Source: Polaribacter sargassicola (lineage in GTDB: Bacteria; Bacteroidota; Bacteroidia; Flavobacteriales; Flavobacteriaceae). From it: a stretch of 64,000 bases of DNA. This document shows positions 51,806 through 61,511 of the stretch, one piece after another (within the stretch, counting starts at the first letter, position 1; every line of letters starts with the position of its first letter). The translations under genes were made by a program, and so were the position numbers. Below the pieces are notes generated by a model, which made no database searches, was not told the DNA's origin, and saw nothing but the letters and a program-made list of their open reading frames with translations. The stretch is from the NCBI RefSeq assembly GCF_021991835.1, contig NZ_JAHDAU010000009.1:1-64000 (forward strand), given 5' to 3'.

Positions 51806-54568
51806 TTAACTGAATTCAAACCTCAATGTAGCTCCTTCATTCATTACCAAACCAGCATCAAAAGCAACAACATATTGGTTTGCATCTACTTTAAACGATG
51901 TATGAACAAGACTTCCATTCAATGTTACTTTACTATTTATTGCAGAAACTTCTTTTACCCTATCTAGGGTAAACTCTTGCAGTTTTAATTGACCATAACG
52001 TACATCTATTTCGGCAATTAATTTACCTGCATCTATTTTTTGAACAAACTGCCCCCAACCTTCTGCTGTGGTAAAGGCTGCTTTAAAATTATCTTGTTGC
52101 ATACGTGGTCCAAAAGCCAATTTTCCTTCTGGCCCATTGTATTTATAGCCACACATAGCCATAAAAGCACTGTAACTTGCCAATGCACGAGCATAGTGAT
52201 CTCCACATTCTACTTCGTTATATGGGTTTCGTAAATTGGGTTGATAACGATCGCTAATAGCTTTACCAATAGCCAACCCTTTTTCTAACATTCCCTCCCA
52301 AATCATATGAGCGGATACTTGCCATTCAAAACCAGACATACACTCATTGTAGTATTTGTGAAAATGTTTTTTTTGTGCATTCTCTTTTCCAAAAGGCCAT
52401 GTACACATTACCAATCCTGCATCTCCTTCTGCTGCATACCAACGTCCTTTGGGATGGTCTTTTCTAAAATCTCCAATATTTGGTGAGAAATTATACGTCC
52501 AAAGAGACTCTAATGCTTTTCTAACTTTATCTCTTGGTAACACAGAGTCTAACCCTAAATTATATAACCAAAACTCCCCTAGTACTTGATCAATATGACA
52601 TCCTGTAGTAGAACCACGTGTTTTTTCTGGTTCTAATTCTGGAATATGAATAAAGTATCCATATTCTTCTTTCCACATTAAATCCATCATAGAGCTAACA
52701 CCTTTATTTACGAGTCTTTCATAACGCTGCGCTACTGCTGGTTCTTTCATTTGTTTGGCCATTACAGCAGATGCTTTAAGGGCTGCATGGTACATGTTTG
52801 TTAACCAATGTACTTTTCCAAACCAATTACCATCTAGAGTATTGTGTTGTGCGCCACTCATCACTCCATCTTCATCTTCGTCCCATGTTTTAATCACATA
52901 ATCCATAGACAATTTGGTACGTTCCCAAATGCCTTCTAAAAAACGATAATCTGTGGTCATTTGACTTTCGCGAAGTACTCTAAGAATGGTACCACATTGC
53001 CCATCTGGAGCTTCTCTAAAAGCCTTGGTAGAACAACGGAAATTCATAGCTCCTGAATCATCTTTAAAACTACGATCGAAGTCTACTTGTTCTCTACATT
53101 CTTTTTCAATTACTGGAAACAAACGTGCCAATCCTTGAGCATAATGCCATACATGGGTACAGTTACCTTCACAACAAGTAACTCCTTCATCTAAACTATA
53201 TCGTGCATCTTGCATTCCCATTCGACCTGCCACTTGCGTTTGCATACAATCCACAGGAATAAACGTACGCTCTAAAAACCAATAAGGTAAAGTAGAATCG
53301 TACCAAGTGTCTACCCATTTTTTTGTGTTTTCTCTAAGTTCTTTTTCTTGTAAGGCAACTACGTTTGCAGACTCACTTGCACTAGGCCATTGTGTAGCAT
53401 AGTAATTAATGTCTCTTGTCCACTCCGTCTTTCCAAAACCAGTTACATGTCTTGCATTTGGAAAACGCCATGACAATGTAAAAGAAATGGTTGTACGTTC
53501 TCCTGGTTTTAGTTTTACATTACGACCTAATGATGCATATGCTTTATCGCTAAAAGGTCGCTCTTGTATTTTTTTACTTTTTTTATTGGGTTTATCGGCA
53601 TCAAACAATGCTATTTCTCCAGGTTGAGAACGCATGGTATCTACAAAATCTGGTTTGTCTGCTCCCAATAAACCTAATGCTACTGCTCCAAAATCATTGG
53701 CATGATCAAAAGGAACAGTTTCACTATCTTCAGATTGAGTATCATTCAATGGTTTTGTCCAACATTCTACCACAGACAATTCATCAAATTCTTGATACTG
53801 ACCCAAACGAACTCCGTTGCTATTCTGTTTTCCTGTTCTATAATTCAAAAAATTCTCAATCCAACCTGCAATAGCTACCTCTTGTTCTTCATCAGAAGTA
53901 TTTTCTAGGGTATATCTCATTACCGTAACAGGATAACTAGAGTCATCTCTATTTAAAGGTATAAACGGAGTATAGGCTTCTAATTGAATAGCCACAGGAC
54001 ATTTATGATCTCGGTAAGTTACCTTACCTATTGGGTATTTATTAGTAAAAACAATGTCTTGAAAACCACTAGCATCAAGCCTAAATACTTGTTTTTCTTT
54101 TTTTGAACCAACTTGCAAAGCAAATCCTTGATCTATTGGACTAGAAGGACTAACTGGCTTCATGTACTTATGGCCTTGTCCCATTTCTTTCCAAACCTCG
54201 TCTGGTTCTCCATCCAAATTCCAACACCAAAGTCTACCATCTCCACCTAAATATATTTGACCTGTTCCAATACCATTAATTGGCATCCCAATATATTTTA
54301 AGTTATCTCCTGTTGCATGCAAAGCTTTTCCTCTTGCATACAAACTATCTATCCATTCTTTGGTTAGTTTTTTATCTGCTGGAATTACGTGATCAAAATC
54401 TTCTTTTGAAAAAGGACCTGCCATTAACTTAACAGGATTAATGGCTAACATAGCAGCAGTTAAACTTACCTTTTTTATAAAACTTCGTCTGCTAGTATCT
54501 AATACTTTATCATTATCACAACATCCTGAAGTTGAACAACAACCACTTTCCATATTATTTTTTTCCAT
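51806..54568 (-). CDS. GH116-family glycosidase with Tat signal
   Basis: The 920-residue protein has a twin-arginine signal, TSRRSFIKK (R27-R28) before a hydrophobic stretch, so it is exported folded. Before it lies an odd double-cysteine run, GCCSTSGCC (C10, C11, C16, C17). The mature chain has an N-terminal beta-sandwich (about 55-400) and an (alpha/alpha)6 domain. By comparison with GBA2-type enzymes, E467 (CCEGNCTHVWHYAQ) is the likely nucleophile and D579 (NTLDGNWFG) the acid/base. The family includes beta-glucosidases, beta-xylosidases and glucosylceramidases. Tat export may reflect cofactor or folding needs. It is flanked on both sides by the two paralogous beta-helix genes. Confidence 0.88.
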   Translation of the reverse strand: MEKNNMESGCCSTSGCCDNDKVLDTSRRSFIKKVSLTAAMLAINPVKLMAGPFSKEDFDHVIPADKKLTKEWIDSLYARGKALHATGDNLKYIGMPINGIGTGQIYLGGDGRLWCWNLDGEPDEVWKEMGQGHKYMKPVSPSSPIDQGFALQVGSKKEKQVFRLDASGFQDIVFTNKYPIGKVTYRDHKCPVAIQLEAYTPFIPLNRDDSSYPVTVMRYTLENTSDEEQEVAIAGWIENFLNYRTGKQNSNGVRLGQYQEFDELSVVECWTKPLNDTQSEDSETVPFDHANDFGAVALGLLGADKPDFVDTMRSQPGEIALFDADKPNKKSKKIQERPFSDKAYASLGRNVKLKPGERTTISFTLSWRFPNARHVTGFGKTEWTRDINYYATQWPSASESANVVALQEKELRENTKKWVDTWYDSTLPYWFLERTFIPVDCMQTQVAGRMGMQDARYSLDEGVTCCEGNCTHVWHYAQGLARLFPVIEKECREQVDFDRSFKDDSGAMNFRCSTKAFREAPDGQCGTILRVLRESQMTTDYRFLEGIWERTKLSMDYVIKTWDEDEDGVMSGAQHNTLDGNWFGKVHWLTNMYHAALKASAVMAKQMKEPAVAQRYERLVNKGVSSMMDLMWKEEYGYFIHIPELEPEKTRGSTTGCHIDQVLGEFWLYNLGLDSVLPRDKVRKALESLWTYNFSPNIGDFRKDHPKGRWYAAEGDAGLVMCTWPFGKENAQKKHFHKYYNECMSGFEWQVSAHMIWEGMLEKGLAIGKAISDRYQPNLRNPYNEVECGDHYARALASYSAFMAMCGYKYNGPEGKLAFGPRMQQDNFKAAFTTAEGWGQFVQKIDAGKLIAEIDVRYGQLKLQEFTLDRVKEVSAINSKVTLNGSLVHTSFKVDANQYVVAFDAGLVMNEGATLRFEFS

Positions 54569-54729
54569 TACCTAAATTATTTTATTTTTGATAAAAAACT
54601 CTTGTACTTCTACTTGTCTTAAAACTTTTTCATTTTTAAATGATGTGTTTCCAAATTCTTTCAGTTTTATTGATTTTAATAAGATTTCTCCTTATAAAAC
54701 TTTAATAGCAATATTTTTTCACTTGCATT

Positions 54730-56136
54730 TTATCGTTTAGTACGATTACTTTTATTTACCTCGTTTTCTAAATCTGTTGCTTCTCTTACTTTACCAACAC
54801 TCTTTATTTTAACATTTGTTGTTTTTTTAAATTTAATAACTTCTGCATAAGTTTTATTTTCTAATAAAATATCCGTTGCATGCATCTTGGCATTTTCATT
54901 AAAATTGCCATAACCTTCCCAAACCGACAACTTAATTGCCATGGTTTCTGGAATAAATTTAGAATCCTTGGTTTTAATAACCACTTCATGCCCTGTTCCA
55001 TTAATTTTTGCTAGTAAATTATTAGCTAATCCATCTCTACTATCTAATATCGTCATCTCTACTTTGGCGTTTTTAGCATTGGTATACGGAATGCAAAAAG
55101 CTTCACCATATCTTGCATTGGCACTACAATTAATCAATGTATCGTTGTTACCTATGTTATAACCCGTAGCCACACAATCCTTTACAACACAATCTATAAT
55201 TGTATCTCCAGAAGTACTTAATCCGGTACAAATACCTCTTCGCATTTGAGTTACTACACAGCTTTTAATAGTGGTATTTTTAGTTTTATGTCCGTTATAT
55301 TCTGGATACATGCGTATGCCATCTTCACTAAGTGAAATTATTTCACCAGGTAAAATTTTACCATCTTCTGCAACGATAGTACCTTCTATATAATTGCCTT
55401 TAGCTGCATAGAAATTTTTATCGAAACCATAGCCTGATGTTTCTGCCAAGATTGCATCTGTTGTACGAAGTAAACCATCTACCTCACAATTTTCTATAAG
55501 AGTATTTTCTGAACCCTGTAAAAAGATTGCATGCCCCATAGCTCGCATATGAACTTTACAACCCAATAATTTTACATTTTTTGCTGGATATCCTACACGA
55601 ATACCGTTCATTTTACGAACATCTCCTCCTCCTAAACCATACAAATATCCGTAACCCCAAGGATTAGAACCAGCGGTTCTAACTTCTACATCTTTTAAAG
55701 TAACATTTTCCCCAACAATATTAAATATCTTATTTTTACTTTGTCTACCTGGTGTATTACCATAAGTTTCGATATACAATACTTCTAAAGTAACATGATT
55801 TCCAGAAATTTCTACAGCGCAGTACATACTGTTTCCATCATCACTTTTAATTAAATCGGTACGACTAAACAGCTTGGTATCTACCATAAAACGTGCACCT
55901 CTTAAATCGTAATAAGAATTATTAGCGGTAATTTCTAAAAACCTAATTTTCTTAGCATCATCTATTTGATAATTACCAGGACTTAGTTTTACATGAACAT
56001 TATCTTGTTTTAAATAGGTTTTAAAATCCTTAAGCGTATGTACTTCTATAACTTGTATTTGCTTGTTTATTTTTTGAGCCTGAGTTAAAACTCCCATAAA
56101 AAAAACGGCAAATATAGTTAGCATATATTTTTTCAT
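54730..56136 (-). CDS. Secreted right-handed beta-helix protein B, unassigned family
   Basis: The 468-residue protein has a signal peptide (LTQAQ, about 21) and a parallel beta-helix. It matches beta-helix protein A (50415-51764) at AGSNPWGYGYLYG, LLGCKVHMRAMGHAIFLQ, LLRTTDAILAETSG, LSEDGIRMY and IGNNDTLINC, while the C-terminal quarter diverges. Duplication followed by divergence is likely. It starts 15 bases after the stop of the 1167-residue lyase gene, so it is translated from the same operon. Activity unknown. Confidence 0.72.
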   Translation of the reverse strand: MKKYMLTIFAVFFMGVLTQAQKINKQIQVIEVHTLKDFKTYLKQDNVHVKLSPGNYQIDDAKKIRFLEITANNSYYDLRGARFMVDTKLFSRTDLIKSDDGNSMYCAVEISGNHVTLEVLYIETYGNTPGRQSKNKIFNIVGENVTLKDVEVRTAGSNPWGYGYLYGLGGGDVRKMNGIRVGYPAKNVKLLGCKVHMRAMGHAIFLQGSENTLIENCEVDGLLRTTDAILAETSGYGFDKNFYAAKGNYIEGTIVAEDGKILPGEIISLSEDGIRMYPEYNGHKTKNTTIKSCVVTQMRRGICTGLSTSGDTIIDCVVKDCVATGYNIGNNDTLINCSANARYGEAFCIPYTNAKNAKVEMTILDSRDGLANNLLAKINGTGHEVVIKTKDSKFIPETMAIKLSVWEGYGNFNENAKMHATDILLENKTYAEVIKFKKTTNVKIKSVGKVREATDLENEVNKSNRTKR

Positions 56137-56151
56137 ATTCGTTACTTATTT

Positions 56152-59100
56152 TTAGTTAGTTTGCTCTTCTCTAATTATTTTATCATCTTTTAATTCTTTA
56201 ACAGTTACTTTTATTTTACCATCTTTACTTTCTAAATTTTCAATAATAAGATGTTGTACACGACCATCTTTTAAGGTAACGGTTAATTCATTTTCGTTTT
56301 TAGCTTCTACAGATTTCACCAAAGATTCATTTTCATAAGGTTCTATTACAGAAAGATACCTTGTTTCTTTTCCTTTAGTTCTTACTGCCATCGATTTTAA
56401 CCTAGAAGTTTCATCACCCAACGGAAAATCTCCACCGATAGTAGCTTCAAACTTTACAGCCCCTAACTGAGAAATATCTATAGTAACTACTGCTTCTTTT
56501 TTAGTGTTTATTGGCATTGCAGGAGTAGATTTACTCATTGGTTCTCCTCCTATTTTTATAGGTCCGTTGTAGTAATCTTTGCCTTTGGTTTCTGGTTCTA
56601 AAACATTGGTATAAGTAACTGGTAATTCAGATACATATACAACAGAACCATCTGCCTTCACAAACCTTGCATTTCCCCAAAACAAAGTATTGTTGTTGCT
56701 TTTTCCTTCTATAAGTGCTTTTAATACTATTTTAGATTTTCCGCTTACCTCTAGACTGATGTCTTGGCTACCTAAAATCCAAGCACCTGTTTTGTCTTTT
56801 AACAATTCTTTACCATCAGCAATTACTGAATAGTGTACTTTTTTGTTGACTCCAAAACTCTCTGTAGAAGTACCAAACATTACTTCTGCTTTTTTAGGCC
56901 AAGCATTAAATACATCTATTTTTAGAGATCCCTCTAAGCTGTGTGGCAACCTAACTCCTCCGTTATCACAATCATCTCCCCAACACATTTCAAACTTGCT
57001 ACGGCTAGTTCCTTCTGTTTGATACCAATTACAATCTGTAATAAACTGAGCACTTCCTAAAGGATCTTGGTTCATTTGTTTGGTATGCTTTAAAAACTGA
57101 GTGTTTTCTGATTGAATTCCTTTAAATCCTTTTGCTTGAAACATCCAATCAAATTCATGTTCTTTTTCTGCTTTTAAATAATCTGCTAACAATACATAAT
57201 CATCTAAAACTACCATCAACCTACGTTGATATACGGGTTCTGTAAATCCTGTAACTTCTGAATACGCTGGAGCATTTTCTGGAATAGGAATAGACCTTCC
57301 TTCTTCCCACACTTTTTCGGCAAAGGTTTGTTCTTGTTTGTAATTAATCCCTCCATAAGGAGCATAACTCCATTTAGAATTGGTTTCTACCACAGAAGCT
57401 TGCATCATTTCTCCTGAATGAAATAGCGAACGTGTGTTAGGTACTGGTTGTTGCATTTTTTGATCTACCACAACCATGTTTTTGTTTAAGGATACTTGTT
57501 TCCAAAACTTATACAAGTAGCTTCCGTAACCATACCAAAACATTAAAGTTCCGTAAAAACTACGACCGTAACGACTCATGTGTACCAAGTTGGTTCTATC
57601 AAAATGACCATGATATCCACCGTGAGAACCATAATGCATGGCTGCTTGTATTTGTTCTGATTGTTCTCTATCTTTAGCTTGAGAGCGTAATTGTACAATT
57701 CCCATATTATCTGCATATGCAGACTCCGTCATTTTTTCTGAAGTTACTTTTGGTAAATCAGGAACACCATACAATAAATCTCTTTTATCTCCTCTATTAA
57801 TAATAGCTGCATATTCTGGATCTTTATACACATAATAAGCCAATTCATAAGACTGCCCAGACAGTTTTCCTTCTACAGCATCATTTACTGCTAACAACAC
57901 ACCTCTAAAATCCATAAAAGAAATAGAAGCATCCCACATGTCTTTTATTTTTACGTTATTTCGTTCTATTTTTCCCCATTTTTCAAACTCCATTCCCATA
58001 ATTCCACCTTTACGTCTGCTAGATAATAAAGAGAAATGTTTGGTTGTTCCGATAGGAAAAGTTCTATCTTTAAAATTAATTCCCCAAGGTTCTAAAGCCA
58101 ATCCTATTTCTGTAAATTCTGTTGCTACCCAAGTGTTATAACCAACCGCACACTCGTACCACCAACCATCATTCATAATACCATGTTCTAGATGTTTGTA
58201 AATACCTGTAGAACCATTTAATAGTTGATTAATTAAATTCCAATCTTGTAAATTTAAAGCACAATAAGTAGCTGCTGTAAGTTCTGCCACATTCCAATTA
58301 CTTATTGCTCCTTTAGTATTTCCTTTTAAGGTTTGATTTACAAACAATCTAAATGTTTCTTCTGTTAACCTTTTATCTTCTATAGTTACTTGTGGACTAT
58401 TTCTAATTAAATCGTACATTCTACCTACAGCTTGCCAAAATTTACCTTCTCCTACAAAAGAATTACTACCTCCTACCAAAGTTGCCGGATACCCTATTTT
58501 AGGATCGATTAATCTTCGTAATAATTTTAGACATTTTGCAGCATATTCTTCGTTTCCTGTAAGCTGATAAGCAATGGCACAAGCGTAAATTTCTTTACCA
58601 TCTGTTTTAAAAATAGATTGCCCTAAAGGACGTTCTATTGCATTAGAAAAGTCTGTTCCGTCTGGTACTTTCCATTTTTCTGCTTTATCAATATAATCTT
58701 GTAGTCCTTCTTTTGCCCAATCATATTTATCCACCTTAGCTCTTACTTTGTCCCAACCTTCTTTGGTAAAAACAATGTTAGGAAAAGGAATACTTACTGC
58801 TGTAACAAACTCTATAGTAGCGCTAGATGCTCCTAATCCGTTTGCAACGGCTTTAACAACTTGTGTTTCTATAACTCCTTTAGGTAAATGTTTGGGTATT
58901 TTTACTGTTAGAATTGCTTTTTTTATCTCTCCTGGTTGTAAATTTAAATTAGTTGGCTCTATACTAGTTTGCATAGACTCCCATCCTTTTTTTTCTATTT
59001 TTAACTGAATTGCCTGTGCTTTTTCTGTTGTGTTACCAACCTCTATTTCATATTTAACCTTACTACCTACGGTAGATGATTTTCCTTTAATACCCGCTGC

Positions 59101-59655
59101 CAAAAAAGTAGTTGCTCCTTTAGTTATTTGTATATTTTTAATTTGATAAGTAGAATTTTCTTTTGAAGATACAGCTAGTAATACATGTTTTACAGCAAAA
59201 AGAGTCGCCGTTTTTTGACCTGCATCTACATCAAACAGATCCCAAGTAATAAATATTTGATGCCAACCTTTTCCTTTTACTTGAATATTGGCCGTATTTA
59301 TCGGATTTAAATCTCCATAATCTAAAGAATCTACTTTAAAAACAGCTGTTATTTTAGCCAAAGTTTCTTTTTTAAAATACACTTCAAAAGACAAACCTTT
59401 GTAGTCTGTCCAATTTGCTGCATCTCCTAAAAAAGGTCTTTTAATTCCCGGAAAATAAATACGATTTTGATTGGAATATGTATAAGAAATAGTATCTCCT
59501 TCTGCCACTATTGCAGCATTTTTTTTCACTTTTTCTACACCTTTCCAATCAGAAAAATTTATACTTCCAACATGTTTTGTGGCTTGCCCAAAAACACTAC
59601 TTACAACAAACACGCACAATACAGCCAAACACTGTAATTCTTTTTTAAATAACAT
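56152..59655 (-). CDS. Heparinase II/III-like lyase with added beta domains, 1167 residues
   Basis: The protein has a signal peptide (SVFGQ, 24). N-terminal beta-sandwich domains (about 30-180, carbohydrate-binding-like, and about 190-290, CARDB/Big-like) come first. An alpha-toroid (about 295-630) has ISNWNVAE (N453, N455) and WYECAVGYNTW. The heparinase II/III beta-sandwich has MHYGSHGGYHGHFDRTN (H674, H678, H682, H684). A C-terminal NPCBM-like region closes it. It should cleave a uronate polymer by beta-elimination. It differs strongly from the 922-residue lyase in the same locus, so the two probably cut different linkages or chain lengths. It lies 85 bases downstream of a sulfatase gene. 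Confidence 0.8.
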   Translation of the reverse strand: MLFKKELQCLAVLCVFVVSSVFGQATKHVGSINFSDWKGVEKVKKNAAIVAEGDTISYTYSNQNRIYFPGIKRPFLGDAANWTDYKGLSFEVYFKKETLAKITAVFKVDSLDYGDLNPINTANIQVKGKGWHQIFITWDLFDVDAGQKTATLFAVKHVLLAVSSKENSTYQIKNIQITKGATTFLAAGIKGKSSTVGSKVKYEIEVGNTTEKAQAIQLKIEKKGWESMQTSIEPTNLNLQPGEIKKAILTVKIPKHLPKGVIETQVVKAVANGLGASSATIEFVTAVSIPFPNIVFTKEGWDKVRAKVDKYDWAKEGLQDYIDKAEKWKVPDGTDFSNAIERPLGQSIFKTDGKEIYACAIAYQLTGNEEYAAKCLKLLRRLIDPKIGYPATLVGGSNSFVGEGKFWQAVGRMYDLIRNSPQVTIEDKRLTEETFRLFVNQTLKGNTKGAISNWNVAELTAATYCALNLQDWNLINQLLNGSTGIYKHLEHGIMNDGWWYECAVGYNTWVATEFTEIGLALEPWGINFKDRTFPIGTTKHFSLLSSRRKGGIMGMEFEKWGKIERNNVKIKDMWDASISFMDFRGVLLAVNDAVEGKLSGQSYELAYYVYKDPEYAAIINRGDKRDLLYGVPDLPKVTSEKMTESAYADNMGIVQLRSQAKDREQSEQIQAAMHYGSHGGYHGHFDRTNLVHMSRYGRSFYGTLMFWYGYGSYLYKFWKQVSLNKNMVVVDQKMQQPVPNTRSLFHSGEMMQASVVETNSKWSYAPYGGINYKQEQTFAEKVWEEGRSIPIPENAPAYSEVTGFTEPVYQRRLMVVLDDYVLLADYLKAEKEHEFDWMFQAKGFKGIQSENTQFLKHTKQMNQDPLGSAQFITDCNWYQTEGTSRSKFEMCWGDDCDNGGVRLPHSLEGSLKIDVFNAWPKKAEVMFGTSTESFGVNKKVHYSVIADGKELLKDKTGAWILGSQDISLEVSGKSKIVLKALIEGKSNNNTLFWGNARFVKADGSVVYVSELPVTYTNVLEPETKGKDYYNGPIKIGGEPMSKSTPAMPINTKKEAVVTIDISQLGAVKFEATIGGDFPLGDETSRLKSMAVRTKGKETRYLSVIEPYENESLVKSVEAKNENELTVTLKDGRVQHLIIENLESKDGKIKVTVKELKDDKIIREEQTN

Positions 59656-59740
59656 ATAAAATTTTATTTTCTAAACTAGATAATAGTCGGTTTTTTATTG
59701 ATTTAAATATTGGCTACTTTATTAAAAGCCTCTTTATTAT

Positions 59741-61276
59741 TTACTGAATTATCTTTTTATAAAGCTCTTCTGTTTTTTCTCTAAATTCTTTTAATACTTG
59801 TTTATGCTCTTTACTATGAGCTAAATTATTTTGTTCTAAAGGATCATTTACAACATCATACAATTCTTCTATTCTAGGATTATGTTCGTAATACACAAAA
59901 TATTTCCACTTCTTAGTTCTAACTCCTCTTGCTCTGTAAGATTTATTTTCCTCTATTAATTTTTGATTGATTTCATCTGCCTTAGGATTGTTTTTTGCTT
60001 TAAACATATCTACCAAAAACAAATCTTCCATAAAGACTATATCTCTCCATTGAGATAGATCTTGCATTTTATTTAAAACACCAGTAATATCTTTACCTTG
60101 CATACTTTTAGGAATTTCTAATCCTGCTAAAGAAACAATGGTTGGTGCCATATCTACAGATGAAATTAAGGCATCTTCTCTTCTACTACGCTCGGCGGCA
60201 GATTTTCTTCCATCATAAACAATTAATGGCGCTTTTACAGCTTCATCATAAAGCAAACACTTATCAAAAAGTCCATGAGTTCCTTGAAAACGTCCATTAT
60301 CACTAGTGTAAATAATAATGGTATTATCTAACATGTTTCTTTCTTTAAGTTTTTCCATAAGCTTTCCTACTTGGTCATCTACCGAATAACCTTGTGTAGC
60401 AAACCTGCGCACCAAACGTTGATATTGTTCTGGTTTTGCTGTTCGCTGGCGATGTAAATAAACTCCTCTGGCATTCTCTTTTACTACTTTTGGTAGTTTT
60501 TCATTTTCTCCTTCTACATAATTCTCTGGCACAGAAAACTCCTCATTTTTAAATTGCTGAAAATGTGGCATAAACATATCATTATTAGAATCATGTTTTA
60601 CAGCATAAAAACTCACCGATAAACAAAAAGGTTGATTATCTGGCTGTGTTTCTATAAAACGAAGCATTGCTTCTCCTGTTTTTAAAGTTCTTCCAGAATT
60701 GGGTCTATCTTCTTTGTAAATTTCTTGCAGATCTAAATCGTTTTCTGGCCATAATTCTAAACCTTTTTCGGGTCTGGTTTCACTGCCAGCAAAAAAATCA
60801 AAAGTGTTTCCTAAGTTTTCTTTGTAAAAATGTTGTTTCGGTATACTTGGTCTTTGTGCTTCTTTAGTTACCGTAAAACCAACTTTACCAACAAACCCTG
60901 TTCTGTAGCCTGCTTTTTTAAGTATGGCTGGATATCCTTTTGCAAAATCTGCTTGAGATAAAGTATAATCATCCGGAGCAACAAATCCTACACGGTGATT
61001 TGAATTGTATCTCCCTGTCATCATGGTTACACGACTTGGCATACAAATGGCTACCGCATAAAAAGCATTGTCAAAAACAACTCCTTCTTTTGCTAATTTA
61101 TCTAAATTGGGAGTGTAAAATTCTGGACGCCCATAACATCCCATATTATCCCATCTCTGATCATCTGTCATTAAAAAAATAATGTTTGGTTGTTTTGTTA
61201 TTTTTTTTGTTGAGGATTGACCATTGCATAATTGTAATACCAACAAACAATAAATTAAGAATATGTAAAACTTCAT
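59741..61276 (-). CDS. Secreted sulfatase (CMPSR type)
   Basis: The 511-residue type I sulfatase has a signal peptide (LCNGQ, 20), metal site MTDDQRWDNMGCYG (36-49), formylglycine motif C78-M-P-S-R with TMMTGRYNSNH, and the distal block YTSDNGRFQGTHGLFDKCLLYDE. The chain lacks the C-terminal extension of the two longer sulfatases. It is the first gene of the longest minus-strand operon (61276 down to about 44750), below the terminator that follows GH31. Confidence 0.92.
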   Translation of the reverse strand: MKFYIFLIYCLLVLQLCNGQSSTKKITKQPNIIFLMTDDQRWDNMGCYGRPEFYTPNLDKLAKEGVVFDNAFYAVAICMPSRVTMMTGRYNSNHRVGFVAPDDYTLSQADFAKGYPAILKKAGYRTGFVGKVGFTVTKEAQRPSIPKQHFYKENLGNTFDFFAGSETRPEKGLELWPENDLDLQEIYKEDRPNSGRTLKTGEAMLRFIETQPDNQPFCLSVSFYAVKHDSNNDMFMPHFQQFKNEEFSVPENYVEGENEKLPKVVKENARGVYLHRQRTAKPEQYQRLVRRFATQGYSVDDQVGKLMEKLKERNMLDNTIIIYTSDNGRFQGTHGLFDKCLLYDEAVKAPLIVYDGRKSAAERSRREDALISSVDMAPTIVSLAGLEIPKSMQGKDITGVLNKMQDLSQWRDIVFMEDLFLVDMFKAKNNPKADEINQKLIEENKSYRARGVRTKKWKYFVYYEHNPRIEELYDVVNDPLEQNNLAHSKEHKQVLKEFREKTEELYKKIIQ

Positions 61277-61429
61277 CGTTTTGTTTAAAATTTTGGTTTT
61301 TTAAAATTTAATTAAGAGAAGATTCTTTTCAAAAAATCATTCTTAACCTATTTACCTATCAATTATTACAGTAAAAATAATTGATGCTAGTTCATTATGT
61401 TATAAGACATGGTTCTTTTAGTATAAAAT

Positions 61430-61486
61430 AAAAACCAAAAAAGGCAATACTAAGAGTCTTGCTCTAGTATTGCCTTTTGGTTTTTA
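61430..61486 (-). terminator. Terminator downstream of GH31
   Basis: A long stem joins AAGGCAATACTA (61441-61452) with TAGTATTGCCTT (61465-61476), extended by ACC/GGT and A/T runs outside (left arm from 61430, right to 61486). A short GAG/CTC tip closes it. On the minus strand it is followed by T residues, so GH31 is a separate transcription unit. Confidence 0.85.
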
Positions 61487-61511
61487 GCTAGTTAAGTTTT
61501 ATACGTTTTTA

